A stretch of 64,000 nucleotides of DNA, taken from NCBI GenBank assembly GCA_963825635.1, contig CAWGTU010000001.1:744001-808000 (forward strand), written 5' to 3'. The notes beneath the pieces were generated by a model, which was not told where the DNA came from, did not search any database, and was given only the letters and a program-made list of their open reading frames with translations. The translations under genes were made by a program, and so were the position numbers. Origin of the DNA: JAOUEA01 sp963825635 (GTDB lineage Bacteria; Actinomycetota; UBA4738; HRBIN12). Shown piece after piece: positions 49,591 to 58,186 of this stretch; the first letter of the stretch is position 1, and the number at the start of each line of letters is the position of its first letter.

Positions 49591-51066
49591 TCAGCGCCGG
49601 CGTCGCGGGGGCCGGACGTGGTCGACGCCCTCCAGCTGGTCGGCGAGCCAGTTGGCCGGCGTGTGTGCCTGCACCGTGCGTGAGAGCCCGCGGGCCCGTC
49701 GTGCCCGCTCCTCGTCGGGCATCTCCAGCGCGTCACGGATCGCCTCGGCCGTCTCGGCGAGGTCGAACGGGTTCACGCCGAGCGATTGACGCCCCAGGCG
49801 GCTGAACGCCCCCGCGTTGCGTGAGAGCACCAGCACGCCGTTGCGACGGTTCACGAGCGGCCCCTCCATCGCCACGAGGTTCATGCCGTCGTACGTGGGG
49901 TTCACGAACAGCACGTCGTAGAGGTCGTAGGCGGCCACGGCGAACGCGTAGTCCTCCTGGACCCGCACGTCGATCGGCTGCCAGGCCCGCGTGCCGAACT
50001 CGGCGTTGATGCGCTCCGCCTCCGCCAGGCACTCCTCGCCGTAGTTCCGGTACTCGGGCACGTCCTCGCGAGAGGGGCTGAACAGACAGAGGAACCGGAC
50101 CGACCCCACCCACGAGGGGTTGCGCCGCAGGAAGAGCTCGTAGGACAGGAATCCGCGGAGGATGTTCTTCGAGGGTTCGAGACGGTCGACGCGCAGCATG
50201 ATCTTGGCGTCCCCCGCCCACTCGCGGAGCTCGGACCTGACCTCGTCGGCCTCGGGGCGATTCGCGGTCTCGCGCAACGGCTCGGCGCTGACCGCCACCG
50301 GGAACGAGCGGACCGCCCCCACGCGGCCGTCGATGTCGAGTCGACCACCCCGCATCACGCGGAGCTCGGGCAGGCTCCGGGCCGACAGCAGGTAGTTCTC
50401 CGCCCACTGCTTCGACTGGAAGCCGAGGACGTCGGCACCGGCCATGCCGCGAAGGACCGCCGTGCGCATCGTGACGGGCAACACCCTGAGGTAGGTGGCA
50501 CCCGCGAACGGGGTGTGTGAGAAGTGCACGATCTTCGCCTCGGGCACGAGCTCGCGCAGCATGCCCGGCACGAGGCACAGGTGGTAGTCCTGGATCAGGT
50601 AGACCGGGTCGTTGTCCGCTTCCTGGGCGAGCGCCTCGGCGAACGCGCGGTTCGCCTCCACGAAGTCGTGCCAGGCTTCCTGCGTGCCGTCGTCGAACAT
50701 CGGCGAACGAGGGATGTCCCACAGGTTGTGGTGCACCATCCACAGGATGCGGTTCGAGACCTCGTTGTAGTAGCCGTCGTATCGATCGGGCGGGATCACC
50801 ACGTAGCGCATGCGCTGGTGCGACTCCGACGTCACGGTGCGCCCCTTCAGTGCCACGGCGCGGTCGCCGTCGGTCATCGCCGCCGAGACCCACGACGTGT
50901 CGTCGCGGTAGAACACGCCCGAGAGTGCCGTCACCAGTCCGCCGGTGCCTCGGCGAGGGCTCAGCCGCCCCCGCTCGTCGCGGTCGAAGCTGACGGGCCC
51001 CCTGTTCGACGCGACCACGATGGACGACTCGATCGCGCTGGCGCCGCCGGTTCCTCTCCGTGACAT
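49591..51066 (-). CDS. otsA: Trehalose-6-phosphate synthase (GT20)
   Basis: Joins UDP- or ADP/GDP-glucose with glucose 6-phosphate; 491 residues. Motifs: VVASNRGPVSFDRDE and RRGTGGLVTAL at the start, WMVHHNLWDIP, VYLIQDYHLCLVPGMLRELV, FSHTPFAGATYLRVLP, MLRVDRLEPSKNILRGFLSY, and NPTYDGMNLVAMEGPLVNRR. The ATG at 51066 is preferred over longer options because it is 7 nt behind a TACACT element (minus strand, 51074-51079) and directly before the conserved region. The C-terminus is Arg-rich (RPPRRRR). Confidence 0.94.
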   Translation of the reverse strand: MSRRGTGGASAIESSIVVASNRGPVSFDRDERGRLSPRRGTGGLVTALSGVFYRDDTSWVSAAMTDGDRAVALKGRTVTSESHQRMRYVVIPPDRYDGYYNEVSNRILWMVHHNLWDIPRSPMFDDGTQEAWHDFVEANRAFAEALAQEADNDPVYLIQDYHLCLVPGMLRELVPEAKIVHFSHTPFAGATYLRVLPVTMRTAVLRGMAGADVLGFQSKQWAENYLLSARSLPELRVMRGGRLDIDGRVGAVRSFPVAVSAEPLRETANRPEADEVRSELREWAGDAKIMLRVDRLEPSKNILRGFLSYELFLRRNPSWVGSVRFLCLFSPSREDVPEYRNYGEECLAEAERINAEFGTRAWQPIDVRVQEDYAFAVAAYDLYDVLFVNPTYDGMNLVAMEGPLVNRRNGVLVLSRNAGAFSRLGRQSLGVNPFDLAETAEAIRDALEMPDEERARRARGLSRTVQAHTPANWLADQLEGVDHVRPPRRRR

Positions 51067-51158
51067 CGCCCGAAGTGTATCCGGCGGCCAGGGGGTCGAT
51101 GTCGGCACCCGGGCGTGGGCGGACGGCACCTCACAGGCGGCGCCTGAGGAACCCGGCG

Positions 51159-52500
51159 TCAGCCGGCGACGGCCCCCAGTGCGGTATCGAGCACGTCGAG
51201 CCCGTCGGCGAGCAGGGCATCGTCGATCGTGATCGGCGGGAGCAGCCGCACCACGTTCCCGTACGTGCCGGCCGTGAGCAGCAGGACGCCCTCCTCGAGG
51301 CAGCGACGCGCGATCGCGTTCATCGTCTCGGCGCCGAGCGGTTCCTTGGTGCCGCGGTCGGCGACGAGCTCGATCGCGCACATCGCCCCACGGCCGCGCA
51401 CGTCACCGACGATCTCGTAGCGCCGGGCGAACCCGTCGAAGCGCTCCATGATCGTCGCCCCGACCGCCCTCGAGCGGGCGAGGAGGTCGTCGCGCTCGAT
51501 CATGTCGAGCACCGCGAGCGACGCAGCGGCGGCGACCGGGTTGCCCCCGTAGGTCCCCCCGAGCCCGCCGGCGTGTACGGCGTCCATGATCTCGGCGCGG
51601 CCCGTAACACCGCTGATCGGCAGGCCTCCGCCGAGGGACTTCGCGGTCGTCACGACGTCGGGCACGACGTCCTCGTCCTCGATCGCGTACCAGCGACCTG
51701 CACGGCCGATGCCGGACTGGATCTCGTCGGCGATGAACACGATGCCGTGGGCCGCGCAGAAGTCGGCGATGCCCTTCACGAATCCGGGCGACGGCACGAT
51801 GAACCCGCCTTCGCCCTTGGATCGGCTCCATGATCACCGCGGCGATGTTCTCCTCGCCGATGTGCTTGTGCATCTGGTCGACCGCGTAGGCGAGCGCCTC
51901 TTCGGTCACGCGATCCGGATCGCCGAGCCAGCGGTACGGGTAGGCGAACGGCAGCCGGTAGATCTCGGGGGCGAACGGTCCCATGCCCTGCTTGTACGGC
52001 ATGACCTTCGCGGTGAGCGACATCGCGAGCAGCGTCCGTCCATGGAAGGCGTGATCGAAGGTGACGATCGCGCTGCGCCCCGTGTGGTAGCGGGCGATCT
52101 TCACCGCGTTCTCGACGGCCTCGGCGCCGGAGTTCGCGAACATCGTCTTGGTGGCATGGGTGCCGGGCACGAGCGCGTTGAGACGCTCAGCGAGCTCGAT
52201 GTACGGCTCGTTGGCCGTCACGTGGAAGCACGTGTGGGTGTCGAGCTCGGTTTGTCGCTCGATCGCGGCGACGACATCGGGGGCCGTGTGTCCGACGTTC
52301 AGCACGGCGATGCCGGTGGCGAGGTCGATCAGGCGGTTACCGTCGACGTCCTCGACGATCGCGCCGCTCGCGCGCGCCGTGACGATCGGGTGGATGTTCG
52401 CCACACCGGCGGCGACGGCGTCGCGGCGCCTCGCGAACCACTCGTTCGACCTGGGGCCCGGGATCTCGGTGACGAGCTTGCGTTCCTGGGGGATATCCAT
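51159..52500 (-). CDS. gabT: 4-aminobutyrate aminotransferase, frameshifted
   Basis: PLP enzyme that turns GABA into succinate semialdehyde. The N-terminal part (DIPQERKLVTEIPGPRSNEW, IDLATGIAVLNVGHTAPDVV, FANSGAEAVENAVKIARYHT) reads to AAVIMEPIQG, then the frame breaks. One surplus base in the TT at 51817-51818 explains it: without it, EPIQGEGGFIVPSPGFVKGI continues into the second part (IVFIADEIQSGIGRAG; PLP Lys in VTTAKSLGGGLPISG). The repaired length, about 446 residues, is normal. The ATG at 52500 fits the family; an ATG at 52551 lies closer to the putative promoter. Divergent from the PucR gene. An assembly error is more likely than decay. Confidence 0.88.
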
Positions 52501-52566
52501 CCCAGGAGTGTCGGACCCGCCCGAAGGGCTGTCAGGCACCCGGGGTGCCATGAACCGCGTCCATCT

Positions 52567-52647
52567 TTGTACGGACCGTCCATCTCACCGCCGGAGCAGG
52601 GGGGACGCGGCGATGCATGGCGTTCGTGACTATACGGTCCGTACAAT
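52567..52647. promoter_or_regulatory. Divergent gabT-pucR promoter region with 13-bp inverted repeat
   Basis: TTGTACGGACCGT (52567-52579) and ACGGTCCGTACAA (52634-52646) are perfect inverted copies, 54 bp apart. On each strand the repeat reads ACGGTCCGTACAA and ends in a -10-like hexamer: TACAAT (52642-52647) 6 nt before the pucR ATG, and TACAAA on the minus strand (52565-52570) toward gabT. Likely a binding site for PucR at both promoters. Confidence 0.55.
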
Positions 52648-52653
52648 CGGCTC

Positions 52654-54210
52654 ATGACCGTGGCCGTGCGGGACATCGTCGCCATCCCCGGTATGCCGTT
52701 GCGCCTGCTCGCCGGCGAGGAGGACATCGATCGCCCGATCCGGTGGGTGCACGTCTCCGAGCTGGAGGACCCCACACCGTGGCTGAAGGGGGGCGAGCTG
52801 ATCCTCACGACCGGGCTCGGCGTCGGGACGACCCCAGCGAAGCAACGGGCATACGTGAAACGCCTGGCCGAGGCGGGGCTGACCGGTCTCGGCTTCGGGC
52901 TCGGATTCACCCACGACAAGACCCCTCGCTCCCTGATCACGGCCGCGAGCCAGGCCGGCTTCCCATTGTTCGAGGTGCCCTACCCGGTGCCGTTCATCGC
53001 GATCACCGAGGCGATCTTCACCCGCATCGTCGCCGAGCAGTACGACACCCTGCAGCGCGCCGTCGATGCCGAGCATGTGCTCACCCGTGCGGTGATGGAA
53101 GGATCCGGCACCGAAGGGATCGCGCGATCCCTCGCCGATGTCACGAAGGGATGGGCTCTGCTGCTCGACCTCCACGGGTTGCCGATCGCCACGACCGGTC
53201 GGGCGGCGAGCCTGCGCGCGGAGCGGGTCTGGGATGAACTGCGGACCCGGCGCCCCGACGGCACCTCGTTCAGCGTCACGCTCGTCGATCGCGGTCACCA
53301 CATCTGGGTCCAGCCCGTGGGCGCTCGGGGACGGGTCGAGGCCTTCCTCGCCGTGGGCAAGCCGGAGCAGCCGACCCAGCTCGATCGCATCGTGGCGGGC
53401 CACGCGCTCAGTCTCTTCGCGATCGAGCTCGCGAAGTCCCGGGCGGTGGCCGACGCGCAGCGCCAGCTGCAGGGGGACTTCTTCGACGAGCTCGCTCGGG
53501 GCTCGCTCTCGGCGGGCGACGCCGCTCGTGGGCTCGCGCGGTTCGGCTTCGCCAAGAACGCTCAGCTGATCGTGCTCTCGCTCCAAGCCGTCGACACCGA
53601 TCCCGAGCCCGGTGCGCTCGCCGATGCCGTCACCGATGACCGATCCCGGGAGGGGGGCGGTTTCCTCGCCTCCACGCACGACACGGGGGTGCACCTGTTG
53701 CTCGCCGCCGAGCCGGTTCCGGATCTGGCGAGCATCGCGACGTCGATCGGCGCACGATCCGGCGTCGAGCTGCGGGTCGGCGCCGGTTCACCGGTCGACG
53801 CCACCGAGGTCGGACGGTCGCTGCGGGAAGCTCGGTACGCGCTGCAGGTGTGTCGGCTCGAGGGATGGCCACACGCCGGCTTCGCCGACCTCGGCACCTA
53901 TCGCCTCCTGCTGTCGATGGCCGACCCCGACGCCCTCCGAGCCTTCGCCGACTCGATGCTGTCCCCCCTCGACACCTACGATCGCGACCACGGAGGCGAG
54001 CTGCTCGAGTCGCTCCAGTCGTTCCTGCAGCACAACGCGCGGTGGGAGACGGCCGCGGCCCAGTTGTTCGTGCACCGGCACACGCTGCGCTACCGGATGC
54101 GCAAGGTCGAGGAGCTCACGGGGCGCGATCTCTCCAGCAGCTTCGACCGTATGGAGTTCTGGCTCGCTTTGCGGGCCCGCGACCTGCAGACGGCTCAGAT
54201 CGACGGGTGA
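52654..54210 (+). CDS. PucR family transcriptional regulator
   Basis: 518-residue regulator with the three parts of the PucR family: N-terminal PucR domain (VRDIVAIPGMPLRLLAGEED, WVHVSELEDPTPWLKGGELI), a central GGDEF-like/CdaR domain (about 270-400) and a C-terminal helix-turn-helix (HNARWETAAAQLFVHRHTLR, YRMRKVEELTGRDL). Such proteins sense catabolic substrates or nitrogen state and usually act on neighbouring operons; here gabT upstream and the aldehyde dehydrogenases downstream. The ATG is 6 nt behind TACAAT, so it is probably leaderless. Confidence 0.9.
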   Translation: MTVAVRDIVAIPGMPLRLLAGEEDIDRPIRWVHVSELEDPTPWLKGGELILTTGLGVGTTPAKQRAYVKRLAEAGLTGLGFGLGFTHDKTPRSLITAASQAGFPLFEVPYPVPFIAITEAIFTRIVAEQYDTLQRAVDAEHVLTRAVMEGSGTEGIARSLADVTKGWALLLDLHGLPIATTGRAASLRAERVWDELRTRRPDGTSFSVTLVDRGHHIWVQPVGARGRVEAFLAVGKPEQPTQLDRIVAGHALSLFAIELAKSRAVADAQRQLQGDFFDELARGSLSAGDAARGLARFGFAKNAQLIVLSLQAVDTDPEPGALADAVTDDRSREGGGFLASTHDTGVHLLLAAEPVPDLASIATSIGARSGVELRVGAGSPVDATEVGRSLREARYALQVCRLEGWPHAGFADLGTYRLLLSMADPDALRAFADSMLSPLDTYDRDHGGELLESLQSFLQHNARWETAAAQLFVHRHTLRYRMRKVEELTGRDLSSSFDRMEFWLALRARDLQTAQIDG

Positions 54211-54360
54211 CGTCCGGACGCCACCTTGTCCACCACGTCCAACGCCTCAGTGGCGCGGGTCCGATGTGTCGAGTGGTCCGTTCACGCGCCCGCGAGGCAT
54301 ACTGGCCGCCTGAGCGTTGGTTCAGCCGAAGGTTCGCTTCCATCTGCGAGGAGGGGGAAC

Positions 54361-55797
54361 ATGGCCGACAGCCACCAGATGTTCATCGACGGCGAGTGGG
54401 TGAACTCGTCCGACGGCGGCACCCGCGACATCATCAGTCCTCACACGGGTGAGGTGATCGCGTCGGTCCAGGAGGGCACCGCCGACGACGTCGACAAGGC
54501 GGTCGCCGCGGCCTCGCGGGCCTTCGAGGAGACGTGGTTCGACTCGACCCCGAAGGACCGCCAGCTCGCGCTATTGAAGCTCGCCGACGCGATCGAGGCC
54601 AACGCCGACGAGATCGTTCGGATCGAATCCGAGGACGCGGGCAAGCCCGCCGCGGTCACGATGTCGGAGGAGATCCCGCCCATCGTCGACAACCTGCGGT
54701 TCTTCGCCGGCGCCGCGCGAACGCCCGAGGGGCGGAGCGCCGGGGAGTACATGGCCGGCTTCACGTCGATCGTCCGCCGCGAGCCGATCGGGGTCGCGGG
54801 CCTGATCGCGCCTTGGAACTACCCGCTGATGATGGCCGTCTGGAAGATCGGCCCCGCCCTGGCGTCGGGGAACACGATCGTGCTCAAGCCGTCGGAGCTG
54901 ACGCCGCTGTCGACGATCAAGCTCGCGGAGCTTGCCGCCGACATCTTCCCGCCCGGGGTGTTCAACGTGGTGACGGGTGACGGCGAGCCGGTCGGGGACC
55001 GCTTGGTCCGCCATCCCGACGTCGGCATCGTCTCGATCACCGGTGACGTCAGCACCGGCAAGCTGATCCATACGAACGCCAGCGACACACTGAAGCGGGT
55101 CCATCTGGAGCTCGGGGGGAAGGCCCCGGTCGTCGTCTTCGACGACGCCGACATCGAGTCCGTCGTGGAGTGGATCTCGATCGCCGGGTACTTCAACGCG
55201 GGCCAGGACTGCACCGCCGCCTGCCGCGTGCTCGTCGCTGACCCCGTGTACGACAAGGTGGTGAGCGACCTCGTGCCCGCGGTCGAGGGGCTGAAGGTGG
55301 GTACCGCGTTCGAAGACGACGTCGCGGTCGGCTCCATGATCAGCGAGGAGCAGGTCCAGCGTGTCGAGGGCTTCCTCGAGCGAGCCAAGGGCGAGGGCGC
55401 GGAGATCGTGGCCGGCGGTGAGACGGTGGGCACCCCCGGCTACCACTTCAAGCCGACGGTCGTGGCCAACCCCTCCCAGGACTCCGAGATCGTGCAGCGC
55501 GAGGTCTTCGGTCCGGTGGTGACGGTGCAGCGGTTCACCGACGAGGATCAGGCGCTCGCATGGGCCAACGGCACGGACTACGGCCTCGCGTCGTCCGTGT
55601 GGACCCGTGACGTCGGCCGCGCGATGCGCATGTCCCGGCGCCTGCGGTTCGGCTGCGTCTGGGTGAACACGCACATCCCGCTCACGCCCGAGATGCCGCA
55701 CGGCGGCTACAAGCAGAGTGGCCACGGCAAGGACATGTCGGTGTACTCGCTCGAGGACTACACGAACATCAAGCACGTGATGGTCTCGCTCGACTGA
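54361..55797 (+). CDS. Aldehyde dehydrogenase, probable gamma-aminobutyraldehyde dehydrogenase
   Basis: NAD(P)-dependent dehydrogenase, 478 residues. Catalytic Glu250 (LELGGKAPVVVFDDAD) and Cys284 (FNAGQDCTAACRV) are present, as are the coenzyme site APWNYPLMMAVWKIGPALAS and the end GYKQSGHGKDMSVYSLEDYT, which is typical of 4-aminobutyraldehyde (PatD-type) and related betaine-aldehyde enzymes. With GabT next door it should make GABA from 4-aminobutyraldehyde in putrescine breakdown. The ATG at 54361 has gagggg in front. The 150-bp leader holds a CATACT element (54298-54303). Confidence 0.88.
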   Translation: MADSHQMFIDGEWVNSSDGGTRDIISPHTGEVIASVQEGTADDVDKAVAAASRAFEETWFDSTPKDRQLALLKLADAIEANADEIVRIESEDAGKPAAVTMSEEIPPIVDNLRFFAGAARTPEGRSAGEYMAGFTSIVRREPIGVAGLIAPWNYPLMMAVWKIGPALASGNTIVLKPSELTPLSTIKLAELAADIFPPGVFNVVTGDGEPVGDRLVRHPDVGIVSITGDVSTGKLIHTNASDTLKRVHLELGGKAPVVVFDDADIESVVEWISIAGYFNAGQDCTAACRVLVADPVYDKVVSDLVPAVEGLKVGTAFEDDVAVGSMISEEQVQRVEGFLERAKGEGAEIVAGGETVGTPGYHFKPTVVANPSQDSEIVQREVFGPVVTVQRFTDEDQALAWANGTDYGLASSVWTRDVGRAMRMSRRLRFGCVWVNTHIPLTPEMPHGGYKQSGHGKDMSVYSLEDYTNIKHVMVSLD

Positions 55798-55810
55798 CCC
55801 GTGGAGGAAG

Positions 55811-55866
55811 TAGTCTGAACGAGACTAGTTGAAGAGGAACCGGGGCGTCCGAGGGGCGCGCGCCCC
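55811..55866 (+). other. Inverted repeats between the two aldehyde dehydrogenase genes
   Basis: TAGTCT-gaacg-AGACTA (55811-55827) is a perfect 6-bp inverted repeat, and GGGGCGC/GCGCCCC (55853-55866) is a perfect 14-bp palindrome. Either may be an operator or an RNA hairpin that uncouples the two genes. Confidence 0.35.
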
Positions 55867-55901
55867 GTCTCGTGGACCGCTGAGAAGGAGCTGAACCCGA
55901 G

Positions 55902-57332
55902 ATGACCGATATCAGACCGTTCCTGGTGAACGGCGATTGGCGAACCGGCGAAGGGACCCTCGAGGTCCGCAGCCCGTTCGACGACGCCGTGGTAGCCGAG
56001 CTCGGGGTGCCGACCGAGGCGGACGTCGAGGAAGCGGTCGCGACCGCGTCCTCGACGTTCGAGGAGTCGCCGAAGCTCTCCGTCGCGGCCCGTTCGACCG
56101 CCCTCGATCACATCTCGCGCAGGCTCGACGAGACGCAGGAGGAGAACGCCCGCCTGATCGCCGCCGAGGGCGGCAAGCCGCTCAAGTGGGCACGGGTCGA
56201 AGCGGCGCGAGCGGTCTCGACGTTCCGGTGGGCGTCGGAGACCCTACGCCACGGCACCGACGAAGCGATGCGCCTCGACACCGAGGCCGCCTTCGGCTCA
56301 CGGCTCGGTATCCTGCGGCGGTTCCCGGTCGGACCGGTGCTCGGCATCACGCCGTTCAACTTCCCGCTGAACCTGGTCGCGCACAAGGTGGCGCCCGCGC
56401 TCGCGGTCGGCGCGCCGATCGTGGTGAAGCCCGCGAGCGCGACCCCGATCGGGGCGTTGCGGCTGGCCGAGCTCTTCGCCGAGACCGACCTGCCCACGGG
56501 CATGTACCAGGTCCTGCCCGTGAGCTCGAAGGTCGCTGACGGCATGGCCCGCGACGATCGCTTCCGCAAGATCTCGTTCACGGGGTCGGCCGGCATCGGC
56601 TGGTACCTCAAGGGGCTCGACCCGAAGAAGAAGGTCACGCTCGAGCTCGGCGGCAACGCCGGCGTGATCGTGCACTCCGACGCCGATCTCGACCTGGCCG
56701 CCCAGCGCATCGCGTTCGGCGGGTACTACCAGGCCGGCCAGAGCTGCATCAGCGTGCAGCGGGTGCTCGTCGCGAGCGAGGTGTACGAGGACTTCGCGGC
56801 GCGACTCACGAAGCAGGTCGAGCAGCTGAAGGTCGGCGACCCGATGGATGAGACCGTCGACGTCGGCCCCGTGATCACCCGCAGCGAGGTCGATCGCATC
56901 GCGGAGTGGGTGAGCGAGGCCGAGGCGCAGGGGGCCGAGGTGCTCACCGGCGGAACGGTCGACGGGCCGTTCTTCGCCCCGACGCTGATCTCGCAGACCA
57001 CCCCGCAGATGAAGGTGCGCTGCGAGGAGGTCTTCGGTCCGGTCTGCACGATCACGCCGTACCAGACGTTCGATGAGGCGCTCGCCGAGGTGAACGACTC
57101 GAAGTATGGGCTGCAGGCCGGCGTGTTCACCAACGACATCAACCGCGCGTTCGAGGCGCACCGTACCCTCGAGGTCGGCGGCGTGATCGTGAACGACGTC
57201 AGCGCGTTCCGCGCAGATCAGATGCCTTACGGGGGCTCCAAAGAGTCCGGGTTCGGGCGTGAGGGGCTGCGCTTCGCGATGGAGGAGATGACCGAGCCGA
57301 GGATCATGGTCCTGTCGCACGTGCCGCTCTAG
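55902..57332 (+). CDS. Aldehyde dehydrogenase, possible succinate-semialdehyde dehydrogenase
   Basis: 476-residue member of the aldehyde dehydrogenase family. Catalytic Glu248 (TLELGGNAGVIVHSDAD) and Cys282 (YQAGQSCISVQRV) are in place; coenzyme site ITPFNFPLNLVAHKVAPALA; end PYGGSKESGFGREGLRFAME. The sequence type (PFNFPLN, QSCISVQR) belongs to the group of lactaldehyde and semialdehyde dehydrogenases common in actinobacteria and archaea. With GabT and the preceding dehydrogenase it would complete the route from 4-aminobutyraldehyde to succinate. The substrate is inferred from context. A ribosome site (gagaagga) precedes the ATG. Confidence 0.85.
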   Translation: MTDIRPFLVNGDWRTGEGTLEVRSPFDDAVVAELGVPTEADVEEAVATASSTFEESPKLSVAARSTALDHISRRLDETQEENARLIAAEGGKPLKWARVEAARAVSTFRWASETLRHGTDEAMRLDTEAAFGSRLGILRRFPVGPVLGITPFNFPLNLVAHKVAPALAVGAPIVVKPASATPIGALRLAELFAETDLPTGMYQVLPVSSKVADGMARDDRFRKISFTGSAGIGWYLKGLDPKKKVTLELGGNAGVIVHSDADLDLAAQRIAFGGYYQAGQSCISVQRVLVASEVYEDFAARLTKQVEQLKVGDPMDETVDVGPVITRSEVDRIAEWVSEAEAQGAEVLTGGTVDGPFFAPTLISQTTPQMKVRCEEVFGPVCTITPYQTFDEALAEVNDSKYGLQAGVFTNDINRAFEAHRTLEVGGVIVNDVSAFRADQMPYGGSKESGFGREGLRFAMEEMTEPRIMVLSHVPL

Positions 57333-57344
57333 GGCCGCGATCGC

Positions 57345-57515
57345 GTGGAGCTCATCGGGTACGTCGTCGCCGCCGCCGTCGTCGCGTTCGGCCTCTACGT
57401 CGTGCGCCGGCTGATCCTGTCGTGGCGACGCACCTACCGGACCGGTCCGGACCTCGGGGCCGGTGATCCGCGCCGCGCCGGAGGCGACCACGACGGTCGC
57501 ACGCCGTCAGGGTGA
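57345..57515 (+). CDS. Small single-pass membrane protein, hypothetical
   Basis: 56 residues from a GTG 12 nt behind the dehydrogenase stop. A hydrophobic segment (LIGYVVAAAVVAFGLYVV) is followed by a basic stretch (RRLILSWRRTYR) and a short polar tail, which predicts a single-pass protein with the C-terminus in the cytosol. It overlaps the end of the convergent hydrolase gene by 9 nt. There is no clear ribosome site, and I do not recognise a family. It may be a real small gene or a chance open frame. Confidence 0.4.
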   Translation: MELIGYVVAAAVVAFGLYVVRRLILSWRRTYRTGPDLGAGDPRRAGGDHDGRTPSG

Positions 57516-58166
57516 CCCACCGAGCACGTCGTCGACGAAGGCGCCGACGATCGCCGCGGCCTCACGCTCCCGGCGCCACAGGTAGTGGTCTGAACCCTCC
57601 ACGATGTGGAGGCGCCCGTCGGGCAGGTCGTCCGTGAAGCTGCGGGCGTCCTCGGGAGGACAGTGCGTGTCGTTGTCGCCGGCGAGCACGAGCACGGGAC
57701 GCTTCAGGCCCCGGAGCTCCGAGGGGTGCGGCATCGGCGGCAAGGCCAGGTCGTCGGGGCGCAGCGGCATGCCGAGCAGCGCGAGGGCGGCGATCCGGCT
57801 GTCGTCCAGTGCCTCGCGCAGGGCGACGCTCGCGCCGAACGACCAGCCACAGGCCACCGTCGGCTGACCGGGGGCCTCCTCGCGGATGCGCGCGACGGCC
57901 GCGCGTGCGTCACGGATCTCGTCACGGCCACCGCCGTACGTGCCGCCTGAGCCCATCACGCCGCGGAAGTTGAACAGCAGGACGGCGAGGCCGCGGACCC
58001 CGGCGAGCTCGTTGCGCAGGGCCCACATGATCGGGTGGTCCTTGCTGCCACCGTGCTTGGGATGGGGGTGGCACAGGATCGCGGTGCCCCGAGGATCGTG
58101 GTCGGGGCGGCGGAGCTCACCCTCGATCCGCAGGCCGTCGTCGGTCGTGAACGTCACTGGCTCCAC
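57507..58166 (-). CDS. Alpha/beta hydrolase (dienelactone-hydrolase-like)
   Basis: About 219 residues. The fold is clear: AILCHPHPKHGGSKDHPIMW, the nucleophile elbow VACGWSFGASVALREAL (Ser in GWSFGA), the acid region PVLVLAGDNDTHCPP and the His in IVEGSDHYLWRRE. This is the group of small cytosolic hydrolases with a HPHP motif. Substrate unknown. The GTG at 58166 is a guess based on where similarity begins (VTFTTDDGLRIEGEL); longer frames exist. Divergent from the LLM gene with 20 bp between the starts. Confidence 0.82.
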   Translation of the reverse strand: MEPVTFTTDDGLRIEGELRRPDHDPRGTAILCHPHPKHGGSKDHPIMWALRNELAGVRGLAVLLFNFRGVMGSGGTYGGGRDEIRDARAAVARIREEAPGQPTVACGWSFGASVALREALDDSRIAALALLGMPLRPDDLALPPMPHPSELRGLKRPVLVLAGDNDTHCPPEDARSFTDDLPDGRLHIVEGSDHYLWRREREAAAIVGAFVDDVLGGSP

Positions 58167-58186
58167 TCTCTGCGACGATGGCAGCC

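Noticed and set aside
54273..54281. Third copy of the gabT-pucR operator upstream of the first aldehyde dehydrogenase.
   Set aside because: GTGGTCCGT matches only 7 of 9 positions and has no partner arm; too weak to call.
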